From assembly GCA_002839205.1 (NCBI GenBank), contig PGXP01000056.1, forward strand, positions 1 through 8,677: a DNA stretch of 8,677 nucleotides, read 5' to 3'. Every line of letters starts with the position of its first letter. Within the stretch, counting starts at the first letter, position 1. Below are positions 1 to 6,828 of the stretch, one piece after another. Origin of the DNA: Spirochaetae bacterium HGW-Spirochaetae-9. Lineage in GTDB: Bacteria > Spirochaetota > Spirochaetia > Treponematales > Rectinemataceae. The translations under genes and the position numbers were made by a program. The notes beneath the pieces were generated by a model. It ran no database searches. It was not told the origin of the DNA and worked only from the letters and a program-made list of their open reading frames with translations.

Positions 1-456
1 ATGGCAGTGGCAGCCTTTCAAAACGGCATGCAAGGTTTGGCGGGAAAGATCGTCGAGGCCAGAAATGCGACGAGCGTCGTGCTTCCAATCTTCGATCAGC
101 GATTCTTCGTATCCGCCAGGCTGTCGAGGACGCGTGCCGAGGGCCTCGTGAGCGGGCAGGGCAGTGCGGACAACCCCCTTGTGATGCGTTATATTCCAAA
201 ACTGAACGCGGCGGAGATCCAGATAGGTGACATGGTCGTGACCAGCGGCCTGGATTCCATATATCCCAGCGACCTCGCCATTGGAAGGGTAAAAGAGATA
301 CTGATGCCCGAGTACTCGAGTTCGGCTCTTATCCTCCTTGAACCTTCACTCAGTTTTTCTAGGCTTGAATATCTGTTTGTCATTCAGAAGGAAACCGAAG
401 CGCCATCCGGGGATACAGCTCCGAAGGCAGTTCTCCAGGAAAGGGACAGGAAATGA
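1..456 (+). CDS. mreC: Rod shape-determining protein MreC, C-terminal part (5' end outside window)
   Basis: This is the C-terminal ~151 residues of MreC, the periplasmic elongasome scaffold that links MreB, MreD, RodA and PBP2. The fragment carries the MreC beta-domain pattern: a segment ending in GLVSGQG (about residues 48-54), then GDMVVTSGLDSIYPSDLAIGR (about 77-97), close to the family's GD-V-TSG---P-G--VG motif. It closes with a conserved LEP-LSFSRLEYLFVI stretch near residue 120. The N-terminal membrane helix and coiled coil are missing. The ATG at position 1 is therefore probably an internal methionine, and the reading frame should continue upstream. A short charged tail (KETEAPSG and onward) follows the domain. 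The stop codon overlaps the mreD start as ATGA, so translation is probably coupled. Identification rests on motif recall and on gene order. Confidence 0.93.
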   Translation: MAVAAFQNGMQGLAGKIVEARNATSVVLPIFDQRFFVSARLSRTRAEGLVSGQGSADNPLVMRYIPKLNAAEIQIGDMVVTSGLDSIYPSDLAIGRVKEILMPEYSSSALILLEPSLSFSRLEYLFVIQKETEAPSGDTAPKAVLQERDRK

Positions 457-962
457 CTGGTGCAATTCTTTCTTCCACGCTTCTGTCCTCGATATTCCTC
501 ATCATTCAGACTACTTGGCTCAAAAATGGCCTCTTTTGGGGTGTTATTCCCGATTTCTGCCTCCTCGTCATTGTTTGGGTAGCCTACAGGAACAGGGACA
601 ACCAAGGAGTAATCACAGGATTCCTGGCCGGCATCGTCTGTGACCTCCTGTCGTCTTCGCCTCTCGGTTATTTTTCCTTTCTCTACATAGTACCGGCATA
701 CGCGGCCACCCTGTTGCGCCAGGTAGTGGCGATGGACCCCTTTTTCATACCTGTCCTCATCGGCTTCGGGGGAACCCTCGTTAAGGGCTTCTCGAGCATT
801 CTGCTGCTCCTCCTGTTCGGTCCTGAGCATATCAATGCCTATTCGCTGTCCGATTACCATTTCTGGATAGAGGCGGTGCTTAACGGCGCCTCGGCACCTC
901 TGCTTTTTCTGCTCCTGAACAGGATGCAGCGGTTCCTCGTCACAAAAAGAGTGACCGAGTGA
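453..962 (+). CDS. mreD: Rod shape-determining protein MreD
   Basis: MreD is a small polytopic inner-membrane protein that partners MreC in the elongasome. The 169-residue product has the usual family length. It is almost entirely hydrophobic, with about five membrane segments, starting at residues 4-24. The central stretch GVITGFLAGIVCDLLSSSPLG (about residues 50-70) matches the MreD signature of a glycine-rich helix followed by D-L-S--PLG. The ATG overlaps the mreC stop (ATGA), with AAGGG at 441-445 placed 7 bases upstream as a ribosome binding site inside mreC. The gene sits between mreC and the PBP2 gene, the classical order. Sequence conservation in MreD is weak, so context carries part of the call. 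Confidence 0.9.
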   Translation: MTGAILSSTLLSSIFLIIQTTWLKNGLFWGVIPDFCLLVIVWVAYRNRDNQGVITGFLAGIVCDLLSSSPLGYFSFLYIVPAYAATLLRQVVAMDPFFIPVLIGFGGTLVKGFSSILLLLLFGPEHINAYSLSDYHFWIEAVLNGASAPLLFLLLNRMQRFLVTKRVTE

Positions 963-994
963 AACCCTTCGACTGCCGAAAACAGGCGCCCAAT

Positions 995-998
995 GGAG
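995..998 (+). promoter_or_regulatory. Ribosome binding site deciding the mrdA start
   Basis: GGAG lies 7 bases before the ATG at 1006 but only 4 bases before the in-frame GTG at 1003. The spacing favours ATG 1006. The two choices differ by one residue. An in-frame stop at 952-954 excludes any much longer start. The 43-base gap 963-1005 shows no other signal. Confidence 0.55.
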
Positions 999-1005
999 TG
1001 CCGTG

Positions 1006-2865
1006 ATGGGTGGCACCCAACAGCAATGGTCGGACAGGACTCCCCTGCTCAAGGTCCTTGTCATTACGCTCTGTTCGATCTATGCGGCATACCTTTTCAA
1101 CCTCCAGGTCATGAGAGGCAACGAATTCGATGCCCAGGCGCAGAAATATGCCCTTCAAGCCGTTAAAATTCCTGCCGCCAGAGGAGAAATTTACGACAGG
1201 ACCAACACCGTACCCCTCGTGACGAACGATGAAGCCTTCTCCGTCGAAATCATACCGGCGGAAATAGCGAATGCCGAGCGGGATCTTATCTTCGCCCGCG
1301 TTTCCAGCCTCACCGGGATAGATATCGAGGGCATCCGCAAAAAAATCCCTCCAAAGTATTATCACCTCTATCAGCCGATAGCGATCACCTCCTCGGCTAC
1401 GTATTCGGTGATCACTCAGCTGGCCGAGCATAAAGAGGACTATCCCGGCGTCTACTGGGATTCCAGACCTCTGCGCCGATATCTCGATGTCGGCTCCTTG
1501 GCTCATGTTCTAGGCTATGTCGGCGAGATCAGCAGAGATGAGTATAAAATTCTCTTCAACAAGGGTTATTCCGAAGACGATATGATCGGAAAAGATGGCA
1601 TAGAAAAAATGTATGATTCGATATTGAAAGGAAAGGATGGCCGCTTTCTCAAGACTGTGGACGTAAAGGGCAAGGATCTGGCTGTTGAGCAGACTGATGT
1701 GGAAACTCCAAAACCCGGCAAAAGGCTTGTTCTCACGATAGACGGATCAATGCAGCGCCTTGCGGAAAAAGCACTTGGGAACAGGATGGGTTCGGTCATC
1801 GTGCTCAAGCCGACTACCGGAGAAATCCTGGCCATGGTCTCCTACCCCTGGTATGATCCCAACATCTTCTCCTCGAATAGGGCAGGCAACGAATATGCCA
1901 AGCTCCTGGCTGATCCCAACAATCCGCTCATGAATCGTGCCATTCAGTCGTCCTATCCCCCTGCATCCACTTTCAAGACGGTGCTCACCACAGCCCTTCT
2001 TGAAGAAAAAGCATTTCCCCCCGAAGCCAAGATCACCTGCCGAGGCGTTTTGGATTACGGGAACAGAGACTGGAACTGTTGGGTTCACAGTCCGGGCCAC
2101 GGTTCTCTTAACCTCAATGCAGCCTTGGCCCAATCCTGCGATATCTATTTTTGGATTGTGGGACGCGACAACCTCGGTGTTGAGAATATCGCGAGCTATG
2201 CCGGCGATTTCGGCTATGGCAAGCGCACGGGGATAGACCTTCCTGGCGAGAATTCAGGCATGGTTCCAACGCCCAAGTGGAAGGAGCAGACCTATAATGA
2301 ACGCTGGACTCTCGGCGATACGATGAACCTATCCATCGGCCAGGGCTTCATGCTATCCACCCCGCTCCAGGTGGCCGACATGATAGCGATGATAATAAAC
2401 GACGGCGTCATCTACAAACCCCACCTTTTGAAGGAAATCCGAGATCCGGAAACGGGGGCTCTCGTACAGTCCATCGAAAGGGAAGCAATTGCCAGTTCCA
2501 CGATCAGCAAGGCTACTTTCGAGAAGGTGCGCACGGCGCTCAGAGGCGTTATCACTGTAGGCTCGGCCCAGGTGCCCGTATCGACAAAGGCTGTCCAGGT
2601 AGCCGGAAAGACGGGTACGGCAGAGATCGGACTAAAGGATAGATGGCATTCATGGTTTGCCTCCTATGGTCCCTACGGCGCAGCGCCGGAGGATCAGATC
2701 ATCGTTGTAACAATGATTGAAGCGAGCAATCCATGGGAGTGGTGGGCACCTTATGCCGCCAATGTCATCTTCCAGGGAGCCTTCACCGGCCAGGATGCAG
2801 AAACAGCAGCCAAGGCCGTTGGAGTCAACCTGAGGGGATCCCTGTTGAGAGGGAGGGCAGAATGA
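1006..2865 (+). CDS. mrdA: Penicillin-binding protein 2 (elongasome DD-transpeptidase)
   Basis: PBP2 is the class B transpeptidase that cross-links peptidoglycan made by RodA during side-wall elongation. The 619-residue product is close to the usual length. It has one N-terminal membrane anchor (about residues 10-30, LVITLCSIYAAYLFNL), then the PBP dimerisation domain with the conserved ARGEIYDRTN motif (about 64-73). All three transpeptidase motifs are present: STFK with nucleophile Ser321 and Lys324, SCD at 377-379 (PBP2 proteins often have Asp in the third place, as in E. coli SAD), and KTGTA starting at Lys535. An HSWFA stretch follows KTG as expected. The C-terminal WEWWAPYAAN block is unusually rich in aromatic residues. 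The stop overlaps the rodA start as ATGA. PBP2 is preferred over PBP3/FtsI because of the neighbouring mreCD and rodA. Confidence 0.95.
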   Translation: MGGTQQQWSDRTPLLKVLVITLCSIYAAYLFNLQVMRGNEFDAQAQKYALQAVKIPAARGEIYDRTNTVPLVTNDEAFSVEIIPAEIANAERDLIFARVSSLTGIDIEGIRKKIPPKYYHLYQPIAITSSATYSVITQLAEHKEDYPGVYWDSRPLRRYLDVGSLAHVLGYVGEISRDEYKILFNKGYSEDDMIGKDGIEKMYDSILKGKDGRFLKTVDVKGKDLAVEQTDVETPKPGKRLVLTIDGSMQRLAEKALGNRMGSVIVLKPTTGEILAMVSYPWYDPNIFSSNRAGNEYAKLLADPNNPLMNRAIQSSYPPASTFKTVLTTALLEEKAFPPEAKITCRGVLDYGNRDWNCWVHSPGHGSLNLNAALAQSCDIYFWIVGRDNLGVENIASYAGDFGYGKRTGIDLPGENSGMVPTPKWKEQTYNERWTLGDTMNLSIGQGFMLSTPLQVADMIAMIINDGVIYKPHLLKEIRDPETGALVQSIEREAIASSTISKATFEKVRTALRGVITVGSAQVPVSTKAVQVAGKTGTAEIGLKDRWHSWFASYGPYGAAPEDQIIVVTMIEASNPWEWWAPYAANVIFQGAFTGQDAETAAKAVGVNLRGSLLRGRAE

Positions 2866-4181
2866 AGCATTTACAGATGCCGAAGTTCCTCTCCGACATC
2901 GACTTTTCTCTCCTAGCCATCATGGTTGCCCTCATAGGCATTGGCGTCCTCTCGATTGCCTCGGCAGGCATCGATGCCGAAGGGATCCGTTTCTCTACCG
3001 AGTATGTCAAGCAATTGATTTGGGCAGCCACGGGCACAATTCTTGTTTTTATAGCCATGGGGATCGACATCTCACGGCTCAAGGACTATACGGCTTTTGC
3101 CTACATAGCCTTGCTCCTCGTGCTCGTCTACACACGTTTCGCCGGACGGATCGTCAACGGCGCCCGCTCATGGATAGGCCTGGGAAGCTATGGTATCCAG
3201 CCATCCGAATTCGCCAAGATAGCAACCATACTCTTCCTGGCCCGATATCTGGATGCCTCGGAACACAGGAGCAGTTTTCATCGACTCATCGTGAGCGGTA
3301 TCATCATAAGCATACCCGTCCTTCTCATCCTCTCACAGCCCGATTTCGGATCAGCCCTCGTTTTCTTTCCCATTCTCGTCGCCATGCTCTATATGGGAAA
3401 GATCGACATCCGATATACGCTTTTTATTGTGCTGGCGATGGCTGTCACCTTTGTGCTTCTCATACTGCCCCTCGCAGGAAAATTTTTCTTCGGCCCAGGC
3501 AACCTTATCGATCTTTTTTATCAGCGAACGCTGCTGGTAAACCTCGTTGTCTATTTCTTCCTCATTGTTCTTGGCCTTTCTGCATGGGGATGGCTCTCAT
3601 TCAAGAAAAAATACTATTTTTGGCTTACCTATATTTTCTCCGTAATCGATCTGTCCATCGTACTTTCCTACCTTGCTCATAAGGTGCTCAAGGACTACCA
3701 GATCATGCGTCTCATGGTCTTCCTCAACCCCAATGTGGATCCGCAGGGAGCAGGTTGGAACATCATTCAATCGGTGACGGCCATAGGTTCGGGAGGATTG
3801 GCGGGAAAGGGTTACCTGCAGGGAACCCAGAGCCATGCACGGTTCATCCCCCAGCAAAGCACCGATTTTATATTCTCAATAATCGCCGAAGAATGGGGAT
3901 TGCTCGGCGGAGTCATTCTGATCATATTTTTTGGCCTGTTGTTCTATCGCATAATAGCGCTTATCGAGTCGACGAAGGACAAGTACTCGATGCTGGTCTG
4001 CTCAGGACTTTTTGGTATGTTCTTCTTCCATTTTACCATCAATGTCGGCATGGCCATCGGCATCATGCCCATAACCGGAATACCCCTCTATTTCATCTCA
4101 TATGGCGGTTCATCCCTCTGGTCGGCAATGACGGCTGTCGGCCTTCTTTTGGGAATTTCTGCCCGAAGGTACAGAATGTGA
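2862..4181 (+). CDS. rodA: RodA, SEDS peptidoglycan glycosyltransferase
   Basis: RodA (MrdB) polymerises lipid II into glycan strands in the inner membrane, paired with PBP2. The product is 439 residues and strongly hydrophobic. SEDS landmarks are present: QPSE at 113-116, QPDFGSA starting at Gln159, DYQIMRLMVFLNP starting at Asp278, DPQGAGWNIIQS, IGSGGLAGKG, STDFIF with Asp335 (the position of the essential E. coli Asp262), and a C-terminal GIPLYFISYGGSS. The start is ATG 2862, not an earlier in-frame codon, because ATGA overlaps the mrdA stop and GGGAGG (2851-2856) sits 5 bases upstream. The protein is about 70 residues longer than E. coli RodA. The extra length lies between the QPDFGS and DYQ motifs (about residues 205-275) and looks like two additional membrane helices joined by a lysine-rich turn. 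Confidence 0.95.
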   Translation: MKHLQMPKFLSDIDFSLLAIMVALIGIGVLSIASAGIDAEGIRFSTEYVKQLIWAATGTILVFIAMGIDISRLKDYTAFAYIALLLVLVYTRFAGRIVNGARSWIGLGSYGIQPSEFAKIATILFLARYLDASEHRSSFHRLIVSGIIISIPVLLILSQPDFGSALVFFPILVAMLYMGKIDIRYTLFIVLAMAVTFVLLILPLAGKFFFGPGNLIDLFYQRTLLVNLVVYFFLIVLGLSAWGWLSFKKKYYFWLTYIFSVIDLSIVLSYLAHKVLKDYQIMRLMVFLNPNVDPQGAGWNIIQSVTAIGSGGLAGKGYLQGTQSHARFIPQQSTDFIFSIIAEEWGLLGGVILIIFFGLLFYRIIALIESTKDKYSMLVCSGLFGMFFFHFTINVGMAIGIMPITGIPLYFISYGGSSLWSAMTAVGLLLGISARRYRM

Positions 4182-6745
4182 CACATGAACGATTTATCGA
4201 CCCTGTTGCAGACTTCGGTTCGGATCTCTATTCGATCATGAAACCGGCCCGTTATCTGGGCGGAGAATTGGGGTCTCATCCATCCATTCAGCCCGAGGAC
4301 AAACGACTGCGGATGGCTCTCTGTTTTCCCGACCTCTATGAAATCGGGATGTCGAATAATGCAATCCGAATCCTCTACAACGACCTTGGAAAACTTTCAG
4401 ACTCCCTTGTCTGCGAAAGGGTGTTTGCGCCTGCTCCCGATTTCGAAGCCCTCCTCAAGCGCCGAGGTCTTCTCCTCTACACGCTGGAAAGCGGCATCCC
4501 GCTGAAAAACTGCGACATCCTGGGTTTTTCCCTGGGGTATGAACTTTTGGCAACGAATATTCTCGCTGTTCTCGATGCTGGCGATATCCCGATCCTCAAC
4601 AAGGACAGGACGGAAGACGACCCTGTGGTTATTGCCGGAGGCCCGGCAATAACCAATCCCCATCCCTTCGGACAATTTCTGGATGCCGTTTATATTGGGG
4701 AAGCGGAGGCTGAATTCTATGACATATTGCTCGATATAGCCGCCATCAAGCGCAGGGGAGGGAAGCGCGGCGACATTCTCGAAAGACTACGCAGCTCGAA
4801 GGCTATATGGATGCCACCATCAACGGCTGGCACGGCAAAACCTGCGTACCGCGCCGTCTATTCCGATTTTTCGCTTTCCACGGCATCCACGGCCTATCCA
4901 ATACCTGTCATTCAGACAATACAGAGCCACGGCAGCGTCGAGATAATGCGCGGATGTCCCAATGGCTGCAGATTTTGCCACGCCGGTTACTACTATCGCC
5001 CTCAGCGGATAAAATCCATCGCCAGCATCGAGGCCGAAGTCAAAGCCCTCGTGGAGGATGGTGGCTACAGGGAAATTACGCTAGCCTCCCTCTCCAGCGG
5101 CGATTATCCCGATATCGCCGGTCTTTTCAATCGTCTCAACGCTACATGGAAGGAAAAGTTCGTATCCTTCCAGCTGCCCAGCCTTAAGGTTGATTCCTTC
5201 ACGCTACCCTTGCTCGCAAGCCTTTCCGAAGTAAGAAAATCAGGCCTCACCTTCGCCGTCGAGACACCGGTGGAATCCTGGCAAGGCTCGATCAACAAAC
5301 AGGTCAGCTTCGATAAAATTGCGGAAATCCTTAAGGAAGCCAAACGCTACGGGTTTAGATCCGCCAAGTTCTATTTTATGATCGGCTTGCCTGTGCCGGG
5401 GAGAGGAAGGGGGGAAGGGGAAGCTATCGTCGAATTCCTCGAACGTGTCGCCAAGGTTGAAAGGATAGCCCTCAATGTGAATATCGGAACCTTTGTACCC
5501 AAGCCCCACACACCTTATGAAAGAGAGGCCCAGCTGGGGGAAAAGGAAGCCCTTGATACGATCTATTATATAAAGGATTCCCTTCGCCCCCATAAATTCA
5601 TATCCATTGCGTATCATTCTCCTTTTACCGCTCTGATCGAAGGCATAGTGTCGAGGGGCGACGACAGGGTAGGGGATATTATCCTCTCAGCCTATCGAAA
5701 AGGCGCGCGGCTCGATGCCTGGGAAGAACACTTTAAAAAGGATATTTGGAAAGAAGCCTTCAAGGAGACACTCCTCACCGAAGGATATGATCCTACGGTT
5801 GAATTCCTGGAGAAAAAACCCAAGGATACTGCGCTCCCGTGGAACGATATATTTCTTTTTATAAATAAGAATTATTTTAAGTCTGAATCGGAAAAATCCG
5901 ATCTGGGCCAACTGACATCCTCATGTGTCGACAATTGTGACCATCTCTGCGGATCCTGCAATGACAAATTTAGTTTAGTATCTAATAGTGAACATATTGA
6001 AGTATTAAGTAAACAGCCTCATGCCCAAAACGAAAGAGTCGGTTCCAACTACGGAACTGTACTGACTCGCCCGGCTTTCTCTCTTGGAGGGGTTTTTCCC
6101 ACAACCATGGAGGATGTCAGGCTGGTGGTATCCTTCAGAAAGGAAAAAAATGCCTCCTTTTATCCATTACATTCGATATCAGGCATATTTACAAGAGCTT
6201 TTTTCATGCTCGGCCTTCCTGTACGTTACACTGAAGGCTTCAATCCGCTGCCACGCATGGAATTCAGCCAGCCTCTGGCTCTTGGAATCGAGTCAGATGA
6301 CGACATCATGGCCGTATGGATGGGAAGCGAAATAATAATCGATGATCGAGAGACATTTATCGATGCTTTCAATCGATGCATGCCAGCCGGGATTATCGTC
6401 AACGATATCCGAATAGGCAAACATCGGAACGAAGGGAAGAATACTATTGGATCGCTCTACTGGGGCTCTTCGTATCACATCATTGCCCACGACAGCGACG
6501 ATCTGTTGAAGCTCGAAAAAGGGTTGAACACGGCAAGACCCCACGAATTTATCAGAACGGAAAAAGAAAAAAATTCCGTCGAATGTACGGTGAACGATGC
6601 ACGAGGTGGAGACAGAAATATTATCAGGCTCGTGGAGCAGGCTCTTGAAAGAGAAAACATTCTTGAGCGCCTGGCAGTTCGCAGAAAAGCCAGTCTGGTT
6701 CTCGTCGGTGATTCTGGGATCGTGCGCCTGTTCGATGCGCTTTAG
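4178..6745 (+). CDS. B12-binding-type radical SAM protein fused to a DUF2344 domain (TIGR03960 plus TIGR03936 type)
   Basis: This is an 855-residue protein of unknown substrate. By residue, it has: a KPARYLGGE motif (22-30); a Rossmann-like N-terminal region with GGP at 154-156, of the kind annotated B12-binding but with no DxHxxG cobalamin motif seen; a radical SAM core with Cys260-x3-Cys264-x2-Cys267 for the 4Fe-4S cluster that cleaves S-adenosylmethionine; a second cysteine group (583, 587, 591, 594) that could bind metal; an AT-rich linker (about 595-643); and a DUF2344 domain (644-855) with RAFFMLGLPVRYTEGFNPLP. Some bacteria encode the two halves as neighbouring genes. The GTG start overlaps the rodA stop (GTGA) and has AAGG (4166-4169) 8 bases upstream. 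ATG 4240 is a less likely alternative because it would remove conserved N-terminal sequence. The family is often found near rodA or ribonuclease G genes, but its reaction is not known to me. Confidence 0.88.
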   Translation: MTHERFIDPVADFGSDLYSIMKPARYLGGELGSHPSIQPEDKRLRMALCFPDLYEIGMSNNAIRILYNDLGKLSDSLVCERVFAPAPDFEALLKRRGLLLYTLESGIPLKNCDILGFSLGYELLATNILAVLDAGDIPILNKDRTEDDPVVIAGGPAITNPHPFGQFLDAVYIGEAEAEFYDILLDIAAIKRRGGKRGDILERLRSSKAIWMPPSTAGTAKPAYRAVYSDFSLSTASTAYPIPVIQTIQSHGSVEIMRGCPNGCRFCHAGYYYRPQRIKSIASIEAEVKALVEDGGYREITLASLSSGDYPDIAGLFNRLNATWKEKFVSFQLPSLKVDSFTLPLLASLSEVRKSGLTFAVETPVESWQGSINKQVSFDKIAEILKEAKRYGFRSAKFYFMIGLPVPGRGRGEGEAIVEFLERVAKVERIALNVNIGTFVPKPHTPYEREAQLGEKEALDTIYYIKDSLRPHKFISIAYHSPFTALIEGIVSRGDDRVGDIILSAYRKGARLDAWEEHFKKDIWKEAFKETLLTEGYDPTVEFLEKKPKDTALPWNDIFLFINKNYFKSESEKSDLGQLTSSCVDNCDHLCGSCNDKFSLVSNSEHIEVLSKQPHAQNERVGSNYGTVLTRPAFSLGGVFPTTMEDVRLVVSFRKEKNASFYPLHSISGIFTRAFFMLGLPVRYTEGFNPLPRMEFSQPLALGIESDDDIMAVWMGSEIIIDDRETFIDAFNRCMPAGIIVNDIRIGKHRNEGKNTIGSLYWGSSYHIIAHDSDDLLKLEKGLNTARPHEFIRTEKEKNSVECTVNDARGGDRNIIRLVEQALERENILERLAVRRKASLVLVGDSGIVRLFDAL

Positions 6746-6778
6746 TTAGCAGCGAGTTTTACGCCTTGCAGACTATAG

Positions 6779-6817
6779 TATACATTGATTTACATAACAA
6801 TAGACAGAATATACATT
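6779..6817. repeat. Short direct repeat TATACATT, two copies
   Basis: TATACATT occurs at 6779-6786 and again at 6810-6817, 31 bases apart, in the AT-rich convergent junction. The right copy is part of the dif-like site. The left copy lies next to GATTTACATAA (6787-6797). Eight bases in AT-rich DNA can recur by chance, so the meaning is uncertain. Confidence 0.4.
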
Positions 6818-6826
6818 ATACGAAGT
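6799..6826 (-). other. Candidate dif-like XerC/XerD recombination site
   Basis: Read on the minus strand, the 28 bases divide into an 11-base left arm ACTTCGTATAA, a 6-base centre TGTATA and an 11-base right arm TTCTGTCTATT. From memory of the published sites, 21 of 28 positions equal B. subtilis dif and 20 of 28 equal E. coli dif, including 12 consecutive identities across the inner left arm, centre and first two right-arm bases. The centre is identical to that of E. coli. The left (XerC-type) arm is good and the right (XerD-type) arm is weak. The 83-base junction 6746-6828 between convergent operons is a plausible place for dif, and it shows no stem-loop with a T-tract. The similarity is seen in the sequence. 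The function is inference and could be chance in AT-rich DNA. Confidence 0.35.
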
Positions 6827-6828
6827 TG

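Noticed and set aside
384..1064. A 226-codon open frame on the minus strand across mreC, mreD and mrdA
   Set aside because: It is highly charged with no recognisable domain and lies wholly opposite well-supported genes.
2134..2142. Asp instead of Asn in the second PBP2 motif (SCD)
   Set aside because: E. coli PBP2 also has Asp there (SAD), so this is normal for the family and not a missing catalytic residue.
2733..2861. An upstream in-frame extension of rodA
   Set aside because: It overlaps the end of mrdA, adds residues unlike RodA, and ATG 2862 has both the ATGA overlap and a good ribosome binding site.
3020..3682. A 220-codon open frame on the plus strand within rodA
   Set aside because: Its product is rich in Arg, His and Pro with no domain, typical of an out-of-frame reading of a membrane protein gene.
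6741..6771. Possible terminator hairpin after the radical SAM gene (GCGAG pairing with CTTGC)
   Set aside because: The stem is five pairs with a G-U wobble and has no T-tract after it, so it is too weak to report.
6811..6820. A perfect minus-strand TATAAT (6815-6820) that could be a promoter -10 box
   Set aside because: The only -35 candidate at suitable distance (TTACGT, 18 bases away) is poor, and a transcript would run antisense into the radical SAM gene. The dif-like reading explains more of the bases.
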